This document shows, one piece after another, positions 55,666 through 64,000 of a stretch of 64,000 bases of DNA (positions are counted from its first letter, which is position 1; the number at the start of each line of letters is the position of its first letter). Below the pieces are notes generated by a model. That model had not been told where the DNA came from, made no database searches, and saw only the letters and a list, made by a program, of their open reading frames with translations. Source of the DNA: Clavulina sp. PMI_390 (lineage: Eukaryota > Basidiomycota > Agaricomycetes > Cantharellales > Hydnaceae). The translations under genes and the position numbers were made by a program. Location of the stretch: positions 112,759 to 176,758 of the forward strand of contig WIDE01000057.1 in assembly GCA_015039315.1 (NCBI GenBank). The letters are read 5' to 3'.

Positions 55666-58468
55666 ATGGAACCCCCAATTGCGCACGTAGTTCCACCTCA
55701 TATTCCTCTCAGAGCTAGCAGAACTGACCATGACTCCGTTCACAGCTCTCTCGAAACCTCAACTACTGTTGGGGGTCCTCACCCTTTTGACCGTGCACAG
55801 TTGCTCACGCAGCGAGATCATTTGCTGGCCGTACTGCGAACTCAATCAATGTTTACGAGTGGTGAACAGCCGGCTGTGATTGAGGTATATCTTTATGCCC
55901 AAAAGCAACCCCAACGTTCCACATGAAATTGAGCTTCTCCTCCGTCCTCCGGCAGATCCAGGATCCGGTGACCTTGGCCAAGCAAGTCGCCGCTGATCCC
56001 GAGTCCTATCATATTATGGAGACTGAGACTATCCAACAATTCTTCCTTGAGATTTTTCAAGCCGTAAGATACTTGTGCTCTTAACCCATTCCCAGCTCGT
56101 TAAATCCACCGTAGGCTCTCGACGACCCTCAAAATAGCCTTGGTCAGGATCGACCCAAAGTTTTACGCGAGTTGCAAAATATTGCGGCAAGAACGGGCAA
56201 GCTTCCTCGTCAAGTGAAAACGCTAGAAATATCCAAGCGAATATATCTAGATTTTGGGGGAGAAGCCATGATCTCAACGGCAGATCTCCAAGGGGAATCT
56301 GTAGTTGTTCGCGATGCTCGTCCCCCACCGGCTCAAGCTTGGACTTCAGACGAAGGCGCTAAGATTCTGTCGGTATGTTTATTAGTCTTTGATCCTGAAT
56401 ATCTTCTCCGCTCATAAATATCTGGAAAGAGAATTCGACGAGAAATCATATCTCACATCCAACTTCGTCACCGTAACGTGCTTGCCATCCTCGGGATTGC
56501 ATCCAGCGATGAGTATCCGCTATCAATTGTCACTCCTCTTGCAGTGAATGGGAATGCTCTCAGCTACTTGAAACGCTCGAAATCGTCCCACCGAACAGAT
56601 GTCATGCTCAAAATTGTGCGCTTCTACTGGTATGGATTCCAGCCTGACTCTGATTTCCTTGTCGTTTGCTTTCTCTATTCAAGGTTCACGACACTACGTT
56701 GGCCCTGGAATACCTCCATGGCCTCCTTCCTCCCATTATCCACGGTGACGTTCACGCAGTAAGCAGCATCACCTTGCCATAACTCTGCCGCAAGATTGCT
56801 TATGGAGGATTTCCCTGTAGCAAAACATTCTCATCGATGCTGAGGGACGCGCCCTGCTATGCGATTTTGGGTTATCACGGATCAAGCACGACCAAACGCG
56901 CACATCGACTAATATTGTAGAAGGCGGCAGGGACCGTTACCTGGCCCCGGAGCTTTTCCTATCATTGGGCTCTGACGACTTCCGCACTACTCCTGAGTCC
57001 GATTGCTACGCATTTGGAATGACCATTCTGGAGTTGGCGACACTCGAGAGACCCTTTGCTGAATATAAACACGACCGGGCAATCTATAATGTTGTGGTGG
57101 GGGGTCTACGACCGAAAAGGCCCCCGATAGCGGCATTTGGAATGCTCGATAGCCAGGCAGTCGACCTCGTATGGTCACTGCTCGGCGAAATGTGGTGTCA
57201 GGAACCAGCTAAAAGGCTAAGCATGTCGGTCGTCCTGCGCCGTGTGGTCGAACTCTCGACACATCATTCGTCGTCTACTTCTTCGAGTCCAGCCGCCGCA
57301 TCGCAGCGCACTATCGCTCAGTCATTACCTTCACCTCTATCTTCTTTGTCACCAACACAAGTTTCTCAGATAGCGGTTGTTACTGGTAGTATATCTCCAA
57401 CCCAACACTCCAAACATGCCCCGCTCAGCCCCCTACATGGTGTTAGAATACCACAGGATCGGTATGGAGAGGGTTGGGGTTCTGCTTTATTGCACGCACT
57501 GGATGCGTTGGAGAAATTCGGACGTCTCCCTTTAGAGACCCAGGAGCTGCTTCCTATAGCTCAGGTATGTTGATATCTCTTCAGTTCCATAAACCTACCG
57601 ACCAGCCCCTACATTCTAGAACTACGCAAGAAAAGTATATCTTGCTAGTCCCTCGGAGGCAGCGGACCAAATTTTGGACACCAAGAGGCAAGCCCATCGC
57701 GACCTCTACACAACCTTGTATAAGCTGGTGTTGTCATTCCATGCCAACCACTTTGCACCGACCGACGAAGTCCTGGTTATCATTAAACAGGCGCATACTC
57801 TCTGCTCGCAAACTCATCGAGGATCTGCTCTGGAGAGCAGTTATGCAGAACTTTACTATCTCCAAGGAGAGACGTTCTATTGGGCTGGCCGCCGTCAAGA
57901 TGCTATCCAAGCATTGCTTTACAGCAATCAGCGCAGCTCTGCGGTATATCCTCTCAACGATGTCCAGGTTCTTGCAAACCGCGTTCGCGTCCACAACACC
58001 CTATTGTGTATATATAAGGAGCAGGGCAAGAAGACCCAGGCCCTCCAACAAGCGCTGAGTGTGGTCCAATTAGCGGAACAAATCACCCAAAAGTTCGGGG
58101 TCGCTCTCAACAAAGAGCCTCGAATACCGACATGGCTACTGCCCGCCGCTCTCAACAATCTTGCCGAAGCTTATTGTGCCATGGCGTTATTTGCTGATGC
58201 TATCGTACATGCAAGGCGAGGAGCTGAGCTTTCCAGAGAAATCTATCATTCCATGCCCTCTTCCGATTCGGCTGCCTTGTTCGGGAATGCGATGAAGTGG
58301 TATGAGCTATCACTATCTGAATCCGGGCCGCATAACCAAAGTAGTCTCGATGAGCTATGCTCTCCAGCAGATTGGAAGGGGATACTGGCCCAGCTCGACA
58401 AGACGCAATCTGGGACCCTCTATGCATATGTATCCAACAGAGTTCAAGCTTTCAGCACCACTCCATAG
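55666..58468 (+). CDS. Divergent protein kinase with helical-repeat (TPR-like) C-terminus
   Basis: Seven exons: 55666-55884, 55956-56063, 56115-56372, 56430-56615, 56684-56758, 56821-57564 and 57620-58468, 812 residues. Start chosen at MEPPIAHVV. The kinase lobe spans about residues 150-400. The glycine-rich loop is weak (LDFGGEAM). The strand that should carry the ATP-anchoring Lys reads VVVRDAR with no Lys. The C-helix region is present. The catalytic loop is HGDVHAQNIL (277-286), the magnesium motif DFGLS starts at 297, APELF is present, and DCYAFGMTILELAT follows. After a Ser/Pro linker, residues ~530-812 are helical with TPR-like repeats (YYLQGETFYWAGRRQDAIQALLYSN, ALNNLAEAYCAMALFADAIVHARRG). 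Family: expanded TKL-like kinases of Agaricomycetes. Activity uncertain because the ATP Lys is replaced by Arg. Confidence 0.82.
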
Positions 58469-58889
58469 CCACAGAATGACACCCGGTAGTCCCACAATGA
58501 CGAGAAGATGTATGGTTAAACCGGGTTGATGCTGTTATCTAATTTTGTGCGTCCAACCCTCAGTATACCCTTGCCAGCTTCTCGTAATGCCAATAAAGCG
58601 TTCGTCTCGGATATTGCTTTGTTCTGCTCAAGAACGTGCCACTGATAGTACGAGGTCCTCAATTCGTGCGGGCGATGAAGGGCTTGATCACAAGGACAAC
58701 AAATTGGTTTCTTGGCAAAGAGGTGCACTCAAGTTTGCTCTCAGGTGGAGGGCGAAAGAGCTTAGCGAGAAATCCTTATGCTGAATTTCTGGTAGCATGC
58801 CCACAGAAAGCGCGATAATCATTGAAGGTAGATGGGGTCTTGGGCGTGGGAGCCTTCACGTGATCCTCCACATCTTTCGTTTGAGCTCA
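58469..58889. other. Intergenic region
   Basis: Between the kinase and the ALKBH6-like gene. Short open stretches on both strands at 58516-58784 are not gene-like. Contains the promoter of the dioxygenase gene. Confidence 0.45.
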
Positions 58890-60146
58890 ATGAACGCCAA
58901 CCATCAAGTGCCGTCGGCGATAAAGTCTGCTCGATACATCCCAAATTTTATTTCTGAGGAGGAAGAAGAGTACTTGTTGCGAAAAGTGGGCAGATACCGA
59001 AGGGCTTGCTGCTCGAGCCACTCACTAGTGACCATCAGATCGCTGAAACGCCTCAGCCCAAGTGGAAGACTGTATCTAATCGAAGGTCATCTCATGATTT
59101 CTCGAACAGAAGCAAGGAGCTACCCGCATAGTGACTCTCGACCTCTCTGCTTATATTCGTATTGATCTGATCGACCCGAAGACTTCAGATTTGGGGTGCG
59201 CTGTTCACTTGATTCCAGGCACTTTCTCAAATGCCCGCTACTTATAAGGCGCTTGGTGCTATTGACTAACCGATAGGTGGAGAAGTCTTGAAAAAATCCG
59301 GCACCCTCTTGCCCTCACCGCTTCCTCCCTTTTTGACTGAGTTGTATGTGGTCCTTCAAGAGTCGGCCTGTTGAGGCATCATGTGTTAGCTCTGACGTCG
59401 CACCTAAACAGCCCTGCTCTCGTCAACCGTCTTGGCATGTTGGGAATATTTGATGAAACGAAGCACAAGGCGCCAAACCATGTAATCATCAACGAGGTAA
59501 CATGTGAATGACGTATTTTTCAGATTGTTCCTGACCTGTAGACCCACTGTTTTTGCGCCATCAAGTATGGGCCTGGTCAGGGCATCATGGTGTGCCATTC
59601 CTCCAAGCCTTTCTTGACGCCTTCTGAAATACGATCGGTTTCCAGCCTCATGAGGACGGCCCGGCATACCATCCTGTGGTGGCGACAATATCCCTGGGTT
59701 CCCACTCCGTCTTCCACTACTATCGCTATGCATCAGACGTGGAATCTAGGTCTCGATCTTCCTCTCCCGACGTTCCAGCAATGATGGACGCAGGATCAAC
59801 TCCAAGGCCGATCCATCCTCAGCCTGTCCTGTCTCTTCTTCTTGAACCACGAAGTCTTGTTATCACATCCGACAACCTTTATACGTCACATCTTCATGGT
59901 ATCGATGGGGTTGACGAGGACCACTTCGTCGCGCACTCGCTTGCTGATGGGTCGAACCCTGACGTGAATTCTGCGGAGCACTCAGCCGGGATCCGAGTCG
60001 CAAATTGGAATATTCTAGGAGGGGAAGACGAAGCCTTGGCTCGTGCAGTGAGAGAAGGTGGCGTTGTGAAGCGAAGTATACGTACGAGCTTGACATGTCG
60101 AGTTGTGGATAAGGTGACCCAAATGCCAAGAGGCCTCAGGGTGTAA
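58890..60146 (+). CDS. ALKBH6-like 2-oxoglutarate/Fe(II) dioxygenase
   Basis: Seven exons: 58890-58985, 59039-59085, 59182-59195, 59277-59343, 59412-59496, 59566-59589 and 59646-60146, 277 residues. AlkB-type oxygenase fold. It begins with the ALKBH6 signature YIPNFISEEEEEYLL, then PQPKWKTVSNRRLQIWGG, PNHVIINE, and GPGQGIMPHEDGP with the iron ligands His113 and Asp115. Next come SLGSHSVFHYYRY, LLLEPRSLVITSDNLYTSHLHGI with the distal His near 193, and a C-terminal RTSLTCRVVDKV with the 2-oxoglutarate Arg. All catalytic residues are present. It has a 14-base exon 3 and a 24-base exon 6; both are required to rebuild conserved motifs. The insertion between 150 and 170 (Ser-rich) makes it longer than human ALKBH6 (238). 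Probably removes alkyl groups from nucleic acid or protein, but the ALKBH6 substrate is not settled. Confidence 0.9.
59182..59195 (+). other. 14-base microexon of the ALKBH6-like gene
   Basis: The exon ACTTCAGATTTGGG lies between CCGAAG and GTGCGC. It completes Arg-Leu-Gln-Ile-Trp-Gly of the conserved NRRLQ-WGG motif. Skipping it would shift the frame. Confidence 0.8.
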
Positions 60147-60522
60147 AAAAGCGCGGAAGGAGTAGCGCGTATGCACTATCGATCCACTGTGCTATCAAGA
60201 TCCCCTCTTCTCTTTTTGTTTATCAATTTACCCTACACGGCTGTTTGGAATAGCGCAGCCAAGCGCCTATATCAATGTCTAGACCCGCCAAGCTGAGGTA
60301 TGCAGGGCCGTCGCGATGTCGGTTGCCGTCGGAAACACCCGGCTGCCGAGATGGGCACAGCACTGCCTGATTTGCAAACAACGAGGTACCCACACGTTGT
60401 CGGGTCATTCCTAAACACCACGTCCTTTGTGATCCATTTGTCTGAGCTTTGAGTATCTGAAGCTTCTTCACCTCACCTAGAAGCACGGGTCGTCGCATTT
60501 CCAAGGTAGAACGAACCGCACC
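60147..60522. other. Intergenic region
   Basis: Upstream region of the SMI1/KNR4 gene. The minus-strand open stretch at 60223-60504 has no features. Confidence 0.5.
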
Positions 60523-62674
60523 ATGGCCAACTTCCCATTCCTGTCACAGAGATACTCCACAGGTTGGCGATCTTCCATCGACCAAAACGCAAGCATCTTG
60601 GAGAAAGAGGTATTTGAAGCTTGTATCGGTCACAAAACTGTGCCTGTTGATGTTGCTATCAACCGCGCACTGTCACTCGCGTTGTACATCGCCAACACTG
60701 GATTGATTGCACCTTCCCGCGAGACAGCTAAGCTCGTTGTCCAGCTCGCAAATAAACGTGGCTACGATCTGTCGGGAACGCCTAACTGGGAGGCCATCAA
60801 GAAGTTCCTGGACGTTGACGAGAGCGAGAACGATGGGGATGCTGTTATGGGCGACGGGTCCAAGAGTATTGAAGCCGTATGTACCATCATCATCCTTCAC
60901 ACAGGCTCTCATGCATTCTTCATCTCCCCGCTTTATCCTCATCTTTGTTGCTAAACGCCATCTGCATCAGGATGTCTCCCGTGAATTCAAGCGCTGGTCC
61001 GCCGAGCTCATGCACAATCACCCCAAGCTCAACCGCACCACTTGGCGCAATCGCCTCGACCCCCTCGATACCCTACGATGCGCATCACTGTTTCTGGTGC
61101 CATCCTTTGGTTCTCCGTCCGCCACTGCACAAGATGAGCTTGAAGGCCTTGATGCCTTGAAGCATTTCCTGAGCCTTTCAGGTGAGCGGCCGTACCTCTC
61201 CGTGCGTCGCGCTCAGGCATTCCGCGTCGCCATCGAACTCGCAGCGAAGCACGAGCGCATCGAAGAGGCCTGGACCATTGCACTCGCGATGATCGAAGGA
61301 CCCAGCTACATCTTCCCAGCTGCTGGCGATGCTGCACTAGTGCTGTACCCGTATTTCGGCCCCATCTTCATTCGCGCATGCTCTAACAAGGAAGGTGGAA
61401 CCCCTCGCCCCGAGATCCAGAAGATGCGTGATGCGATTGACGGTGTCACAAATGGGCGTCCTCCCGTCAATGAGCAGACCACCCCTACGCAATTGATCGA
61501 GGCTCTGGAGGCAAGGTTTAACGAGGCAGATAAATATCCTCTTCCGAAGATGGCACCTCTTGTGCTTCTGAAGGAGCTCGAGAGGGTCGCGAGACGTGCA
61601 GGACTGAGCACGTTCAAGCTGAGCGAGCCCATCGACTATACAACGATCGTGTCGACAGAGCAGCGCATTGGTTACTCACTCCCTGAGGAGTACAAAAACT
61701 TCATTCGAGTATCTAACGGTTGGACTGGTACGATCTCTATTCTTCGGATTCTGTGCTGTTTTCACTGTTTTTCATCCGAATTATTTTCTTCTTCAGGCTC
61801 CACGGATGCGCTACCCGAACTTGCCCCCGTCACCGCCGTCACCGTCCAGAAACTCCCCAAACCCCTCCCCATTACCAACTCAGTCACAAAGAAAAATCCA
61901 TATGACAGAAGCGCGACGTTCTCATCCGCCCTACTTATTTCTGCCCCTTCGTCGGCATCCAAATTATACTTGCTTCGGGACGTCGACCTTCCCCTAAAAG
62001 AAAAACCTGCCGCTGGCGATAGGGCCACCGCTGGTGCGCCCAATGCGAAGCGTGCCAAGGGCAATGATGGCCAGGCACAGGCTCCTCCTGATACCCCGCG
62101 CCACGAGAAGGGTGATTATAGGCTCGTACTCGTGCGTCCTGGTGGCGAGGTTGAGTATTTCTCAATGCTGAGAGCATGGGTTGGTGCCTCGATCACCAAA
62201 TGGGACAAGGAGCTCAGCATCACCAGGGAGGAGAGTGCGAGTAAGATTTACAGGAGGCGCATTCCGGGCAAGACTGGTCAAGGGGACGGCGAGGATGAGG
62301 ACGAGGACGGGAGTGATGGTGACGGTGGTAAGGGCTATACCCTGTATAGCTGGGTGTTATGGTTGATAAGCTTTATCCTAATTTCATAGGCGATGGCGCT
62401 ACGGGCGGGAATGGTGGGGATGGTGATGATGATGACGACGATGCCGACGAGGATGGAGATGGTGCTGGGGGCTCTGGCTCCGGTTCTGGAGCTCCTAAGG
62501 AGGCGTGTTGGTGCGTAATATTCTCCATGTTTTCAAAGTTCGCACACCCTCTGACTTGCCCGATCCACTACCTCCAGGTATGGTGCGGAATGTCGTACAA
62601 AAGATCACAACGCCGATCACGCCAACAGATACGATGTCAGTAGAATCCCTCTCATTTTCAGGACACCTGGCTAA
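60523..62674 (+). CDS. SMI1/KNR4 (SUKH)-domain protein with acidic tail
   Basis: Five exons: 60523-60876, 60971-61727, 61797-62327, 62390-62510 and 62578-62674, about 619 residues. The first half (~1-300) is helical, with no clear catalytic motif. A SMI1/KNR4-type fold begins near residue 360: TTIVSTEQRIGYSLPEEYKNFIRVSNGWTG, a core signature of that superfamily. It is followed by SASKLYLLRDVDLP, YRLVLVRPGGEVEYFSMLRAWVGASI and a basic KIYRRRIPGK. The tail is Asp/Glu/Gly-rich (GEDEDEDGSDGDGGK, then GDGDDDDDDADEDGDGAGG). In yeast, KNR4/SMI1 is linked to cell-wall synthesis and signalling; the role here is inferred only from the domain. The last exon (starting at 62578) is weak: the terminal 30 residues are not conserved-looking. 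Confidence 0.8.
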
Positions 62675-64000
62675 TAGTACTCCATATAGCACACGGGTCC
62701 AAACACGCGTAAAACTTCCTAGGAAGGAGGAACCTGACAGACATACTTTCGACCAATTCTGTGCGTTTGAACAGTGTATGTTAGCAAGGTGCACGGAGTG
62801 GAGGGAATCCGGCAATCTGCAGTGCTATAGATAGGATGTGCCAAACCGCCATTGGCTGTTGGTTTGCGCTTGACTGCTGAAGTTTATAACGAGACGATGT
62901 CCTACACCAAGTTGCCAGAACCTGAAAACATCGATGGCGGGCGGGGAGCTCTCACCTCTGGGTATCGGTAGCGGCGGCAAGCGCCAAGTCCCCGACTGTG
63001 TATCTGCCTCTCAGCCACTTGATGCCAACGTAAAACTCGTGCCTGCAATTAGTGTACTCGTGTATGTATCCTATATCTTGTGCCCAATCACCCTCTGGAC
63101 TCGTCGCGTCGATCAAGGATGTCTTGGTTCTCCCTCAATTTTTCACTTCATGGGTAGTACCTTACAGAATTAAAACCTTAATTCCATCTGTCCGTTATCA
63201 CCGAGTCGAATCGTGGAACATATGATGATAAAACTTCACTGAACGTTTTCGCCGAACAGAAGAGCTGCTTTCAGTCAATGTATGTAAGAAATCGGCCAGG
63301 CAGAGCAAATGCCTTGGGTCTCGATCTTGCTCAAATTTACCACATACACCATAAAGCATACGCGCTATAAAGACATTATTTACCCCGCTATGAGGCTCTG
63401 CCCAAGAGCTCAATGACTTTCTCCGCTATTCACGTCAAGAGCTGTTGGTTTCCGTGCGTTGAGCGTCAATGAAATCGTGCGCTAGTGCAAAAGAGCGTAA
63501 TTATTTCACCTGGGTGTAGCTCATAGACCACTGGGCATAATATTTCGTAGTGCGCCACTCGTCTCAGTCCTCGCTATTAGTCAGTTGGTCTTTCGCTTTT
63601 CTCGGCTAGCTCTGTTGGCTTCTTGTGCAACGGGAAACGTTGTGGGTAATGATATCTAGCCGTGAACTCACGGTACTTAGCAGCGGTGCTGGTATTGCGG
63701 GGGGAGATGTTGAAACATGCACTGGGCTGAAACAGAAATCCGATTGTCCGAAGGAACTCTGTTCAGCCGGATTTTTGAGCTCCACAGATTTCTCCTGCCA
63801 ATCAGATCCCCAGAAAGCGTAACGTGAGAACCTACATGTATCGCCGAAAAATACTATTGTTATTCCCGAAAGCCGAAAGCCCAGCACCTACAAAACCCTC
63901 CTATTCAGTCGGGGAACTCAGGCGTGATTTGTTTGTTCTTGACGCCGGACGTTGCCGATGATGCCAAAAACACATTGACTTTCGGTGCCGAACGACCTTC
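62675..64000. other. No firm gene at right edge
   Basis: A plus-strand frame at 62937-63173 and one at 63625-63822 are open but have no signal, domain or splice evidence. The minus-strand frames at 63198-63413 and 63606-63887 look like chance. A gene continuing beyond the right edge cannot be excluded. Confidence 0.3.

Noticed and set aside
1..64000. tRNA, rRNA, CRISPR array or transposon
   Set aside because: I looked for tRNA B-box-like GGTTCGA contexts, repeated spacers, and terminal repeats or reverse-transcriptase/transposase motifs. None was convincing by eye; a tRNAscan or repeat search would be more sensitive.

Overview
The window looks like a piece of the nuclear genome of a filamentous basidiomycete, most likely an Agaricomycete. 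The evidence is gene structure and gene content: nearly every gene is cut by many short introns (mostly about 45-80 bases, GT..AG), some exons are only 7-36 bases long, and several predicted proteins belong to families typical of mushroom-forming fungi and their relatives (short-Cys-motif F-box proteins, secreted double-psi beta-barrel proteins, divergent protein kinases). Rhizoctonia/Ceratobasidium-like fungi would fit, but I cannot prove the genus from the sequence.

Layout, left to right. 1-0.96 kb: no firm gene. 0.96-3.1 kb (+): JmjC oxygenase with an AT-hook. 3.9-5.0 kb (-): eqolisin-like secreted protein A. 6.3-7.1 kb (-): secreted double-psi beta-barrel protein. 8.2-15.0 kb (-): full-length ABCC/MRP transporter in many exons. 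16.4-17.5 kb (-): eqolisin-like B. 18.9-21.2 kb (+): F-box protein 1. 21.4-22.5, 23.1-24.2 and 26.1-27.2 kb (-): eqolisin-like C, D and E. 29.6-31.4 and 32.2-34.1 kb (+): tandem SLC35F6-like transporters. 34.5-35.7 kb (+): elongation factor 1-beta. 36.0-38.9 kb (-): long Cys-motif F-box protein. 40.4-41.5 kb (+): UBC7-type ubiquitin-conjugating enzyme with a 58-base tandem duplication over a splice donor. 42.9-43.8 kb (+): small unrecognised membrane protein. 44.3-45.3 and 46.7-47.7 kb (-): eqolisin-like F and G. 49.0-51.4 kb (+): F-box protein 2. 51.8-54.8 kb (+): ankyrin-DHHC palmitoyltransferase of the Akr1 type. 55.7-58.5 kb (+): divergent protein kinase with a helical-repeat C-terminus. 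58.9-60.1 kb (+): ALKBH6-like dioxygenase. 60.5-62.7 kb (+): SMI1/KNR4-domain protein. The last 1.3 kb has no firm gene.

The most distinctive content is a seven-member family of small secreted proteins, all on the minus strand and interleaved with housekeeping genes. Each has a signal peptide, a conserved N-terminal segment and a C-terminal domain with the motif order Trp-x-Val-Pro, Ile-Leu-Gln, Tyr-Trp...Trp-Tyr, Pro-Gly, Trp-Ala-Thr-Glu. I read this as a distant relative of the fungal glutamic peptidases (eqolisins, family G1). That is an inference, not a certain assignment. The two paralogous F-box genes each lie beside members of this family, suggesting that blocks were duplicated together. 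The remaining genes are mostly housekeeping functions (translation, ubiquitin transfer, palmitoylation, transport, oxygenases) and do not form an obvious pathway.

Exon models were built by hand from splice-site consensus, reading-frame continuity and paralogue comparison. Coordinates for the JmjC, eqolisin-like, F-box, SLC35F6, EF1B, UBC7, Akr1, kinase and ALKBH6 genes close in frame. The ABC transporter is given as a span with checked landmarks.
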